Part shown: piece by piece, positions 19,281 to 30,529 of the stretch | Position numbering within the stretch: the first letter of the stretch is position 1 | Layout: every line of letters starts with the position of its first letter | Assembly: GCA_028641055.1 (NCBI GenBank) | Contig: CM054060.1 | Span: 61,595,371-61,659,370, forward strand | From: Alopecurus myosuroides | Taxonomy: Eukaryota; Streptophyta; Magnoliopsida; Poales; Poaceae | Reading direction: 5' to 3' | DNA length: 64,000 nt | Position numbers and translations under genes: made by a program | The notes under the pieces: model-generated | The model's input: the letters and a program-made list of their open reading frames with translations, nothing else | What the model was told of the DNA's origin: nothing | The model's database searches: none

Positions 19281-21950
19281 TTATGGACTAATGTTTGCAT
19301 TGAGTTATCCTTGTAGATCTTGTCCATAGGAAATAATGGAGTTCATGTGTTGAACTCTATTAGCTTCCTTGATGGCCATTGTTATATTCATGGATTTATA
19401 TGAAGAATGGTCATGGTTTGAGTTGAGCTTATTGCTAGTTTGTCTTGAAGAAAAAGGATTAGGTGATCTTTCATTATCATCTTCAAGACATCATCTTTAG
19501 AAGTGAGAAGCAAAGATACAAGGTTGATCAAGAAAGCGATCAACACACAAAGCTACAAGTTGTACCAAGTGGGATTGTGTATCTCATGGTATGGTAAGCA
19601 TTTGTCAATATAGCGTTGTGAACTAACCCATGATATGTGTGTGTCACATCTCTATGTGTGGTTAGGTATCTTTCCATGGGCATGAACCAAAAGGAAGATT
19701 TCATATAGCCCATGGTCTATGTCGTCGTCAAGCGGTGTTTGTCATCTAGCTTGACGTGGAAGCTCAAGTGAAGCATCTAGAAGATATCCTATGCTTGATG
19801 CTTGCCACCCTTTTGGAGATTGTGGCCTTGTGAATATTTGCCGAAGGGTCTCTCCCATAATGGTGTATGGGGGAGCAACTTGCAAGTCTTCATCAAGCGG
19901 AGTTTGTGCTAGCAAGCGCAATCAAGAAAGAAGATCCAACTTGAGAGAGTCAAGATCGTCATCATCTAGCTCAAGTGGAATGCTCAAGGCAAAGGTATAA
20001 TCTTGATAGGTTTTCTATTTTACCGGTCTCGTGTCTTTGGGAGACCGGGTTATAGGATAGATAGTCGTACTATCAAGAGGGGCTCTCAAGTGAGTAACTC
20101 GATCGAATCGTTATGGAGAGCTCAAACCTTTGCATACTTTGCATATCATCTTTCTTGGTTCTTATTTGGCTTTTGTCTCCTTTGGGTTTTAGTGCTTGTC
20201 GTGATCTTCATGACAAGTCTTGGTTTCTCGAAAACGGATTTCGTCAGAAAAACTTGTTGCGTTTTCGGTGGTGAAAATATTCCGTTCGTCTTTGAGAATT
20301 TTCCCACACCTTCCATGTGTGGTAACTTCTCCATACTTTGAGTTATCAATATTTTAACTTTTATTTGGATACTCCTTGCTGTTATCTTTCCATTGCATTT
20401 GGACTCACCTAATTCGGAGTTCATTCGCAAAAGTTATGTGAGTTTTCGTGTTGGAAGTTTTACCGGGTGTTCCTATTTGAGAGGTCTAAAACTTTACCCA
20501 TTTGGTTTTATCTTCCATTGGTGGACAATGATGTTTATCTGCATATAATTGTAGATCTCGTTGTGGTGATTTCAACGAGCCCAAGATCATCAAAAACGGA
20601 GTCCGGATGAAAAAGTTATTGCAGTTTTCGTGTTGTTGTTTTTGTTAGTCTTGCGAGGGGCGGAAATTCCGGTTCAAGTTTGAACCGGAATATCCGGTTG
20701 GCATCTGTCCCTCCACTGCGGAGTTTTTGCTCGAAAACGGCTAAGGACCGGAGTCAAAACTTTCTGGAGTGAACCGGATTATTTGAACCGTATTATTCGG
20801 GGCATACCGGATATTCCGGTTTGGGCAGTTTTCGGACCATATTTCTCACTGGAGTGAACCGGATTATTTGAACCGGATTATTCACTTCGGACCGGATATT
20901 CCTGTCGGACCGGATATTCCTGTCCAGTTTTGAACCGGATATTTCAAAATATCCTGCTCAGACTGCACACAAAACGGCTATTTTTTGTGGGGACCTATTT
21001 AAGGGGGCTTTCTTCCCCCTTGGTCCCTAAGTCTTCCAAGCACGTTTTTCTCTCTCTCCCCCACCATTGTTGACCTTGGAAAGCTTGCCCCTCTCCCAAT
21101 CCCTCCTATGATTCTTGTATATCTTTGAGGGAGAAGGTAGAGGAGATCTAGATCTACATTTCCACCAATCCATCTTCCTTCTTAGTGAGGGAAACTTAGT
21201 AGATCTTGATCTTGGAGTTCTTGGTGTTTCTCCTCCATTGTTCTTCCTCTCTTATTCCCCCATAAGCATTTGTTTCTTTGTTGGAATTTGAGAGTGAAGG
21301 ATCTGAGCACTTGTGCTCTTGCCATTTGCATCGGTTTGCTCTCTCCACGAGGATTCGTGGAAGTTGAAAGTTTGTGAGCTTGTTACTCTTGGGTCTTGGA
21401 CCCTAGACGACTTGTGGTGTTCTTGGGAGCCTCCAATTGAGTTGTGGATGCGTGCTCCAAGATTGTGGTGACACCGAGAGCCTCCAATTAAGTTGTGGAT
21501 GCGTGCCTCGGGTTTGAAGGTTGCCAATAGTGGAAGGTGAACTAGGCCTTTGTGGCGGAAGTTCATCGGAGAATAGGGTGAGGCCTTTGTGGCATTGAGT
21601 AGGCCTTCATGGTGAGCTCACACCCCTCCAACGAGACGTACTCCCCTTTGTGGGAGGAACTCGGGAATACATCATCGTCTCCGTGTGCCTCGGTTATTTC
21701 TATACCCGAGCTTTTTACTTATGCAATTTACATTGTGATAGCCTTCGAGCTTGAAGTTATATATCTTGCTATCACCTTGTTACTTGTCTTGCTTAGCATA
21801 AGTTGTTGGTTCATCTAGTTGACCCTAGATTATTTAGGTTGTATGCTTGTTAATTTAAACACCTAGTTTATTTCCGCATTTAGCAAGCATTAACCGGAAA
21901 AGTTTTAATCGCCTATTCACCCCCCTCTAGGCGACGTCGTTGTCCGTTCA
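19231..21950 (+). repeat. 3' LTR of Sirevirus-like element
   Basis: Complete 2720 bp LTR, TGAAAGCGC to CCGTTCA. It carries the palindrome cluster again (20667-20949, first palindrome 20667-20690) and the TATA-like box TATTTAAG at 20996-21003. Outside lies CCCTC (21951-21955), the expected right target-site duplication, whose partner is outside the window. Confidence 0.93.
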
Positions 21951-22174
21951 CCCTCCAGCTGCCCTTTGGGCTCCGAGAGTCTTCCGGGGAAAACTATTTT
22001 TTGGATTTTTTCTGGAATTTTCTGAGGAAGTTGAATTTCTGCACAAAACTAGACACCAAGGTTAATTTTGCTAAAAACATCGTTAGTCCGTGTTAGTTTG
22101 ATCCAAATAATGCAAAGGTGGGGTATAATAGCAAGAAAAGTGGTTGGAAAAGTAGATACGTTTGCAACGTATCA
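21951..22174 (-). repeat. Gypsy LTR fragment cut by Sirevirus insertion
   Basis: Read on the minus strand the fragment begins TGATACGTTGCAAACGTATC at 22174 and continues with sequence typical of the start of pooid Gypsy LTRs until it is cut at 21951. No polypurine tract is seen on its outer side, so it is the outer end of a 5' LTR or a solo LTR. The rest of this LTR should lie left of the window. Confidence 0.7.
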
Positions 22175-22957
22175 GATACCAGAGGGGTAATACATAAAAA
22201 ACATATCTATTCCTTTAAACTTCATATCCATATTTTACATGCTATTTTACATTTTTTTAATAACTTTGGGACTAACCTTGTAATAAATGTCGGAAGGTAG
22301 TTATTGTTTGCCATGTTTACATAATTTCGAGAATTTTTGTGAAGTACGAAAATAAAATGAAAATATGTTAAAACTTTTCCATAGGGAGCGAGCCACCACA
22401 AAAGAGGACTGACTAGAAGGGGTAAGCCCTATGGGCCCCACACGCCCAAAAAGCAGGTGGGTCCTAGCCACATTGGACCCATGGCAGGGGCCTTTCGCCA
22501 CCCTTTGATTGAGGGACTCCTCAAACTCTAAAATTCGCCTATTTATTTCGGATTTCTCGCGCCCTATCTAGGAGGAACAAACGTAAAACAAAGTAAAAAA
22601 AACTTCATTTTTTGGGGGTAGGGGTTGTTCCGACGACGGCAGCGGAGGAGCACTATCGCACCCTCTCCATCAAGGGAAGACAATCCTCACGCGGGGTTGT
22701 CGGCCCTCCACTACTGTTGCTACATCTCCCCTCTGTAACCTCTTTGCAAACAGATTATTAGCCTTATGGATTGTTTCCCCATGATTTATTGTGTGTTTAC
22801 CTCGACGTTTTAGTATTATGTCATTCAATGGCGTTGGTGAAATAATTATGATTGTTGATTGCGTATAGGTTTGTTGATTTATATGATATATCTTTTGTGC
22901 TAACATATGAGTGCACATTTATATTAAGGGATCATACATTATAGGGGTTGCGCTATG
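22175..22957. other. Unassigned DNA with weak LTR-like stretch
   Basis: The left part is AT-rich. From about 22380 to 22700 there is GC-rich sequence with TTCGCCTATTTATTTCGG and TCCGACGACGGCAGCGG, reminiscent of the promoter and downstream parts of the Gypsy LTRs seen elsewhere here in plus orientation. I cannot define its ends. No convincing frame or RNA gene. Confidence 0.4.
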
Positions 22958-22962
22958 CTACG

Positions 22963-24524
22963 TGTTGCGCGTGGAACACATGTTCGTTGGGAGACCCCAA
23001 GAGGAAGGTATGAAGAGCACAGTAGAAAGTTTGCCTCAGAAAGAAACCAAGGTTGAATCGATCAGTAGGAGGAAGGAGTAACTTTAGAAGGTTGATGCAG
23101 TTGAGATGGTAGGGTGCACTACCGGTTCAGCAACAACGTGGAAGCTACACAACACAATCAATTCACTTTGCCCCAACGAAGCAGTGAGATTTTCAATCTC
23201 ACCGGTTTTGCTGAACACAAAGAGATTAAACGTATGGTGTGAAAATAGTATGAGAACAATATGAAATCAATGGAAGCAGTGTGAAAACAGTAATTGCAGT
23301 GGTTGTATTATCAGTATGAGAAAATGGACCTGGGTCCACAGTTCACTAGAGGTGTCTGTCCATAAAACATAGATAACAAGCGTGGTGAAAAAATTACGGC
23401 TGAACAATTGAGAGACAATGAAAGATGCATGACATAAAGATTACTATGAGACTCATGCGGGCATTACAACAAAATATATAGATCGTCATCCAACTGCATC
23501 TATGACTAATAATCCACCCTCCAAATATCATCCGAACAAACGTTGGGTGTTAAGTTGCAAGCAATGGATAATCGCAATAAGCAAAGTGTGTAATGTAAAC
23601 AATGTAAACTAAGTAAACATCGTTGTTTTCTCCCTAATGGAAACAACACATCCTCCATCCGTCACGTTTCTGTCACTCGAGCACAGATGCAAAGGAGGCA
23701 TGAACCCACTATCGAGCATAAATACTCCCTCTTGGAGTCACTAGCATCTACTTGGCCAGAGCATCTATTAACAACGAAGATCATGCAAGATCATAAATAA
23801 CATACGCATGAAGATACCATGATAGATTGATAATCAAGAGACATAGCATTCAATAATCATCAGATCCCAGCAAACACAACATGTATCATTACAATAAGAT
23901 GACCTCGATCATGTAAGGAAGCTCACGAGATCTAAACATGAGGCATAAAGTGGAGAGTACAACCATCTAGCTACTTCTATGGACCCGTAGTCCCAGGATG
24001 AACTACTCACGCATCACTCTGGAGGCGGGCATGGTGGTGTAGACCCCTGCGATGATGAATGCCCCTCCCGGCAGGGTGCCGGGGAGAGCTCCAGAACCCT
24101 CCCGATCTCGGGTTGACGATGATGGCGGCCTCGGGTTTTTATCGGGACAAAGTGGTATATTTTTAGGGTATATGTCTTGGGGGGAATAAATAGGCAAAAG
24201 GGCGATGGTGGTGGACGCCCGAGGGGCCCACACCACGCGCGACCCTATGGTGTGGCCCCCTCCGGGCCTCTTCGGGACTCCGTGGAACCTTCGGAAATTC
24301 TAAGACTTACGGGCTTCGAATTTTCCAATTCCGAGAATATTTCCAGAACAACTTTTTTGAAACTAAAAACAAAAGAAAACAGGGAATTGGCTCTATGGCA
24401 TCTTGTCAATAGGTTAGTCCCGGAAAATCGATTAAAATGACATAAAGTGTAAGGCAAACATGTAGCATGAGGCATGAAAACAACATGGAACATCAGAAAT
24501 TATAGATACGTTTATGACGTATCA
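22963..24524 (-). repeat. Solo Gypsy LTR with target-site duplication
   Basis: On the minus strand it starts TGATACGTCATAAACGTATC at 24524 and ends ...GCGCAACA at 22963. There is no polypurine tract or primer-binding site beside it. Flanks are CTACG (22958-22962) and CTAGG (24525-24529); in the duplicated copy the right flank (38169-38173) is CTACG, so the duplication was perfect and copy 1 has since mutated. This supports a solo LTR made by LTR-LTR recombination. The left end of the 13.6 kb duplication (23221) falls inside it. Confidence 0.75.
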
Positions 24525-24529
24525 CTAGG

Positions 24530-24697
24530 CTAAATTGATATGGAAGGGCAGAAGTGACTAGAACTCGTGGCCCAAGTCTTGGATTCATATACCACGGAGA
24601 ATTACGGGGACTTGGAACAAAATGCAATGGTTAGGTTTGCCTTAATTTGTTTATGAAATGAGTGTTGAAATACAGTTAGAACGTAATCGTTATATGG
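24530..24697. other. Short unassigned flank
   Basis: 168 bp between the solo LTR and the start of a Copia LTR fragment. It is the old insertion target for both. No frame or motif recognised. Confidence 0.5.
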
Positions 24698-26272
24698 TGT
24701 TAGGGTATACTTCCCCCATCATGAAAATAAACAAATAAATATAAAAATAACATTAACTTAAAGAGAACCACTGCATTTGCATTTCCAATTTAAAGATTTG
24801 CTTCCATCGGTTATGACCCACTTCCTTTACTTTCATTATTTATTTGATGGTCCACATATTTACTTTATTGCCCCTCTTTTAAATTACACATACAATCTTT
24901 GCATTATCTTTGATAAGTAAAATGAACATTATAATATGAGAGGGGCAAAGCAATAGGAACTCACTTAATAAACAACATGTTCAGCAGTTTAAATCAACAC
25001 CTCGATATAATGTTCATTACTATTGATTGGTTTGCATTATCTTGAAATCAATGCGTAAAATCTTTGCATTATCATTTAAACCAATCATAATCTAAATCTA
25101 GTCTCAAGGTATTGATTAGTATCACGAAGTAATAGGAACTCACTTAATAACCAATAGGTTCAATAGTTTTCTTCATATAACTTGTAGGAATCAATATCGA
25201 CGTCCATGGTCGATGTTGATTATTGATTGGGAAATATGTTTTCCAATCATGTCTACTAGTTATCAAACCTATAGGGGTCACACATTTAAGGCGTCAAAGT
25301 CTGTTGTTTGTATTGGTTGGTCTAGAGGAGAGTAGGGTATCATTCGGGTAATTACGATGTGATAGAATTAATACTCAAGAGAGATTATGGAGGACATGGG
25401 ATGTCTCCGGATGTTGAAATATGTTTATTACATCAATAAATAATGGTCGATGTCATTACGATATCACAGAAACAAGTCCGGTGTCAATCGGAGTCGTTTC
25501 GGAAAAGTTACTGTGTGAGAGAAATAATTGCACACTTTATGGAACAAGTGCAGAGGGGCATGAGATGTCCAGGACATATTATAATATATTTATAACATTA
25601 TTAGATAGAGTTGATGATTATATATATGGATTATATGGTTCCAGAAGAGTTTCAGAGGACTTTCCATAAAAGGGAAGTGCCGGAGGGGTACATATTTCCT
25701 CCTATGGGCAAACCAAAATTTTGGGGGCTGCCAGGTGGGCCCCATGGTCTCACAATGTGCACCACCATCCCTAAGAATTTCCCCGATTTATTTGATAAAT
25801 AAATGAGGTGGGAAAGGGGAAAAAAGGAAGGGGGGAGGAAAGTGGAGTTGGACTCCATCTAGGAGCCCAATCCGATTCCCCTTAGGGGACTTTGGAAAGC
25901 CTCTCCTTGTCCACCTATATAATCCCACCCCTCCTCTCTTTTGAGGACATCTAATTGGCCTTCGGGCTATTCTCTCTCTCTCTCTCTTAGAATTAGAGAC
26001 TCTAATTAGAACATCTCTAATGGGATTACAACCTCTAATTAGAACACTTCTTTAGAACTTTGATTAGAGATCCTCTAATTGATTTATGGATTCTTCTAAT
26101 TGGGAGATGATGATCATCTCTCGATTAGACCTACTATTAATCTCCCTCCCCCTGTTTCCATTTGTTGGGACCTCTCCACCCCACTTGTGAACCCGCGGTG
26201 CCTAGTTCTGGACGAGAAGCGTTGCAGGACTTTGACAGACGTATGTGTGCTAGCTCTCAAAGGGGTAACTGA
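24698..26272 (+). repeat. Copia LTR fragment, Angela/BARE-like (copy 1)
   Basis: Likely LTR start TGTTAGGGTATAC at 24698; later parts (GGGGTCACACATTTAAGG, CGGTGTCAATCGGAGTCG, GGTGGGCCCCATGG, CCACCTATATAATCCC) have the order and style of Angela/BARE LTRs. A TATA-like CTATATAATC lies near 25915. A (CT)n tract and palindromic CTCTAATTAGAAC repeats follow (25972-26110). It is cut at 26272 where element M1 inserted. The exact left edge is an inference from the TG start. Confidence 0.55.
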
Positions 26273-27918
26273 TGCTCGCAGAGTTGATGGAGTTGTTGCT
26301 TCTTGATGACTTTGAATCCCTGGCAAGGTGCCAGAAACACTTTACTCTGGATGGTGTGTTGGAAACCCCAAGAGGAGGGTGTGATGAGCAAGCGGTAAGA
26401 ATTTCCCTCAGTTAAGAACCAAGGTTATCAATCTAGTAGGAGGAAGAGGATCTACGGAGGTTGATGCCACTGACGGTGGTGATGGCTCACCGGTGTCAGC
26501 AACAACGCGGAACCTGCACACAACACAACCAAAATACTTTGTCCCAACGGTACAGTGAGGTTGTCAATCTCACCGGTCTTGCTGAAAACAGAGATTAGAC
26601 GTATAGTGTGGAAAATAGTGTATGCTTGCAGTAAGTAAAGAAAGCAGGAAATTGTACTGGTTTGTTTAACAGTGTAAGAAAATGGACCGGGGTTCATAGG
26701 TTCACTAGTGGTGTTTCTCCATAAAAGATAGCATGCTGGGGGAACAAATTACAACTGTGCAATTGACAAATAAAGGTTGCACCGTAGTGCACATTCATGG
26801 CATGACTACTATGATATTTAGTGCGGGCATTACAACAATATACATAGACCGTAATCCAACTGCATCTATGACTAATAATCCACCCTCAGGTTATCATCCG
26901 AACCCACTTAGGTATTAAGTTGCAAGCAAAAGATAATTGCATTAAACAATGTTTATAATCTAAGCAATGATTGTACACGCGGGCACTCACACCGCTGTTT
27001 TCTCCCTAGTGGCAACAACATATCCTCCCCTGTCACGTTTCTGTCACTCGAGCACATGTGAAAAGGAGGCATGAACCCACTATCGATCATAAATACTCCC
27101 TCTTGGAGTCACTAGCAACTACTTGGCCAGAGCAACCACTAGCAACGGAAAGCATGCAAGATCACAAATAGCATATGCAATAAAGACTATAATCAACTTG
27201 GCATAAGTTCAATATTCATCGGATCCCAGCAAACACAGCACATAGAATTACACAAGAACAATCTCGATCATGTTAGGAAGCTCATGAGATCTAAACATGG
27301 AGGAATATAAGGAGGAGACAACCATCTAGCTACTGCTATGGACCCGTAGTCCAAGGATGAACTACTCACGCATCACTCCGGAGGCAGGCATTGTGATGAA
27401 GAAGCCTCTGGTGATGATTTCCTCTTCGGCAGGGTGCCGGGAGACAGCTTCAGGACCCCCTGATCTAGGGTTGAAGACGACTACGGCTGCGGAACTTTTT
27501 GGGGATATTTGATCAGGTATCTAGGGTTTTCCATCCGGGGGGAATAAATAGGTGAAAGGGAAGAGGTGGTGGAGCCCTGGGGGCCCCATACCACCCCCTG
27601 GCGCGGCCAAGGGGGGGGGGCGCCACCCCTTGGTGTGGACCCCCTGGTGCCCCTCTTCGACTCCTCTTCGGTCTTCTGGATGCTTCCCGGGAAAATAGGC
27701 ACTTCGGGCTTTGTGGGGTCCAATTCCGAGAATATTTCCAGAACAACTTCTCTGAAATAAAAAATAGCAGAAAACAAGGAACTGACACTTGTCATCTTGT
27801 TAATAGGTTAGTCCCGGAAAACGTGTAAAAATGCTATAAAGAAGGGAGAAAACATGTAGCAATTGGCATAATATTATCATGGAACATCAGAAATTATATA
27901 TACGTTGGAGACGTATCA
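26273..27918 (-). repeat. 3' LTR of M1 (copy 1), with fossil primer-binding site
   Basis: On the minus strand it runs from TGATACGTCTCCAACGTATA at 27918 to TCTGCGAGCA at 26273 (1646 bp). The end is fixed because the 5' LTR at 52148 has the same last 84 bp before the primer-binding site. Those 84 bp are absent from P1 LTRs and include TGGCACCTTGCCAGGGA (within 26317-26337), which looks like an old primer-binding site. The U3 region has a GC-rich segment with a G-run (27611-27620). Confidence 0.85.
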
Positions 27919-27934
27919 AGCATCCCCAAGCTTA
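27919..27934 (-). other. Polypurine tract of M1 (copy 1)
   Basis: On the minus strand TAAGCTTGGGGATGCT immediately precedes the LTR start TGATACG. The same motif precedes the P1 3' LTR (33641-33656). Confidence 0.85.
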
Positions 27935-28807
27935 GTTCATACTCGTCCTCGAGTAGGTAAACGATAAAACACAATAATTTCCGAGGTGACATGCTACTAA
28001 CATAAACTTGATCATTATAATGTAAAAGCATAAGTACGCTGAGATCATAGAACTTCAAACACAAACATGATAAATATAATTTTAATAATAAAGCATAGCA
28101 ATCACTTTTCATCATAAAGTGTATCCCAAATAAAGGATCATGAAAAATAATGCAAAGAAAAATAAATGTTTGTTTCAAGTATAGAGAAAGCATGGCAAAG
28201 TGATATTTCGCTAGTCCTTAAGAGTGGGGAAAAACATAAATGCCAGGACACCTTCAAAGTTCATGAGGAAGACTAGAGCAAATAATTTAAGAACAAACGA
28301 TATCACATCATGAACCCATTATTGATGTTTATGGGACAAATGCACATAGAACTCAGAATGGCAAAGATGCTCTCTCAACTGTGCATAAAGTTAGAAGATG
28401 GAGACTCAACATAAAAGTAAAAGAAAGACCCTTCCCGAAGGGAAGCGGGGATCACTCATGTGCTAGAGCTTTTTATTTTATTAAACAAAGGTATTACAAA
28501 TTTGACACTCCTCCCATCCATGTTTCACAAACCATGGCTAACCGAATCCTCGGGTGCCTGCCAACAATCACATACCATGGAGGAGTGTCTATATTTTGGG
28601 AGATGTATGCTAATGTCAACGAATGGTAAACAGAAAATACAGTACGTCACAAGCCAACTGGATTCACAAGAACGGCTCCCATGTGAAGGACACATCTGGG
28701 TAGAAGGTCACCCCTCTTTCTCTTTTGTTTACACAATTATGCTTTGACTGATAAATCAGGGGAAAATAGTGAAGATATTTTCTGTGTATTAATTTGTTGC
28801 TAGACAC
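27935..28807 (-). other. M1 3' internal non-coding DNA (copy 1)
   Basis: It is the reverse complement, with divergence, of P1 internal DNA at about 33080-33640, and parts recur in element W (55430-55800). No intact frame. P1 inserted at its right end; the last five bases, GACAC (28803-28807), pair with GGCAC (35228-35232) as an imperfect target duplication. Confidence 0.75.
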
Positions 28808-30338
28808 TGATACGTCTCCAACGTATCTATAATTTCTGATGCTCCATGATGATATTATGCCAATTGCTACATGTTTTCTCCCTTCTTTATGTCATTTTTA
28901 TCGATTTTCCGGACTAACCTATTGACAAGATGCCATAGAGCCAGTTCCCTGTTTTCTGCTATTTTTTTAGTTTCAGAAAAGTTGTTCTGGAAATATTCTC
29001 GGAATTGGAAAGTTCGAAGCCTGGAAGTCCTATTTTCTCCGGAAGCATCCAGAAGACCGAAGAGGAGTCAAAGAAGGGCATCAGGGGGCCCACGCCATGG
29101 GGTGGAGCGCCCCTCCCTTGGCAGCGCCAGGAGTTGGTGTGGAGCCCCCAGGGCTCCACCGCCTCTGCCCTTTCGCCTATTTATTCCTCCAGATGGAAAA
29201 CCCTAAACACCTAATCAAATATCCCCGAAAAGTTCCGCAACCGCTGTCACCGTCAACCCTAGATCAGGGGGGGTTCTGATGCTGTTTCGAGCACCCTGTC
29301 GAAGAGGAAATCATCACCGGAGGCCTCTACATCACCATGCCCGCCTCCGGAGTGATGCGTGAGTAGTTCATCCTTGTACTACGGGTCCATAACAGTATCT
29401 AGATGGTTGTCTTCTCCTCATATGCCTCCATGTTTAGATCTCGTGAGCTGCCTAACATGATCGAGATTGATCTTGTGTAACTCTATGTGCTGTGTTTGCT
29501 GGGATCCGATGAATATTGAACTTATGCCAAGTTGATTATAGTCTTTATTGCATATGCTATTTGTGATCTTGCATGCTTTACGTTGCTAGTGGTTGCTCTG
29601 GCCAAGTAGTTGCTAGTGACTCCAAGAGGGAGTATTTATGATCGATAGTGGGTTCATGCCTCCTTTTCACATGTGCTCGAGTGACAGAAACGTGACAGGG
29701 GAGGATATGTTGTTGCCACTAGGGAGAAAACAGCGGTGTGAGTGCCCGCGTGTACAATCATTGCTTAGATTATAAACATTGTTTAATGCAATTATCTTTT
29801 GCTTGCAACTTAATACCTAAGTGGGTTCGGATGATAACCTGTGGGTGGATTATTAGTCATAGATGCAGTTGGATTACGGTCTATGTATATGTTGTAATGC
29901 CCGCACTAAATATCATAGTAGTCATCATGTCATGAATGTGCACTACGGTGCAACCTTTATTTGTCAATTGCCCATCTATAATTTGTTCACCCAGCATGCT
30001 ATCTTTTATGGAGACACACCACTAGTGAACCTATGAACCCCGGTCCATTTTCCTATACTGTTAAACCAACCACCACAATTTCCTGCTTTCTTTACTTACT
30101 GCAAGCATACATTATTTTCGACACTATACGTCTAATCTTTGTTTTCAGGAATACCGTTGAGATTGACAACCTCACTGTACCGTTGGGGCAAAGTATTTTG
30201 GTTGTGTTGTGTGCAGGTTCCATGTTGTTGCTGACACCGGTGAGCCATCACCACCGTCAGTGGCATCAACCTTCCGAAGGTCTTCTTTCTCCTACAAGAT
30301 TGATAACCTTGGTTGGGGTATCCCAACACACAACATCA
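28808..30338 (+). repeat. 5' LTR of P1 (copy 1)
   Basis: 1531 bp, TGATACGTCTCC to CACAACATCA. It lacks about 50 bp present in the 3' LTR (after 35155, from CTTAACTAAGG to CTCCTCTT), explaining its shorter length. Core promoter-like CCTATTTATTCC near 29175. Confidence 0.9.
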
Positions 30339-30348
30339 AGGAAATTTC

Positions 30349-30366
30349 TGGCACTGTTGCCGGGGA
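30349..30366 (+). other. Primer-binding site of P1 (copy 1)
   Basis: TGGCACTGTTGCCGGGGA, ten bases after the LTR end. It matches the Asp-tRNA-type site (TGGCGCCGTTGCCGGGGA) at all but two positions. Confidence 0.85.
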
Positions 30367-30529
30367 GGAAGAAGTCTTCTAGCAAGGGGAGTCTCTCACT
30401 CTCAACCTCTTTATTTTGCTTATCGTCTTGTTTTTATGTTTGTCTTGTTTTGCTTTTCTTTATAAAAAACACAAAAAAACTAGTTTACTTTATAGCTGTT
30501 ATTTATTTGCTTGCTTTTAATTTTCTAAA

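Larger units (their letters stand above)
11428..21950 (+). mobile_element. Sirevirus-like Copia element, gag-only (non-autonomous)
   Basis: Truncated-by-nesting 5' LTR (11428-13414), Met-tRNA-type primer-binding site (13417-13429), gag (13469-15778), 3.4 kb of non-coding DNA with several TGGGGGAG motifs, polypurine tract, and full 3' LTR (19231-21950). Copia protein motifs, repeated polypurine-like motifs before the 3' LTR and CCGG-rich palindromes in the LTR are features of the Sirevirus genus. No RT, RNase H or integrase frame is present, so it would depend on a partner element. I hand-count about 32 substitutions over 1977 aligned LTR bases (about 1.6%), which points to a young insertion. 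The first 743 bp of the 5' LTR lie beyond the Tat element, outside the window. Confidence 0.85.

Noticed and set aside
26271..26350. Tandem LTR-internal-LTR complex, because primer-like DNA seemed to lie outside the M1 3' LTR
   Set aside because: The same 84 bp precede the real primer-binding site at 52128-52145, so they belong to the LTR and no complex element is needed.
28381..28747. Frames of 82-95 residues near 28.4 kb (and 42.0 kb)
   Set aside because: They lie in internal non-coding DNA read antisense to M1; conservation between copies only reflects the recent duplication.
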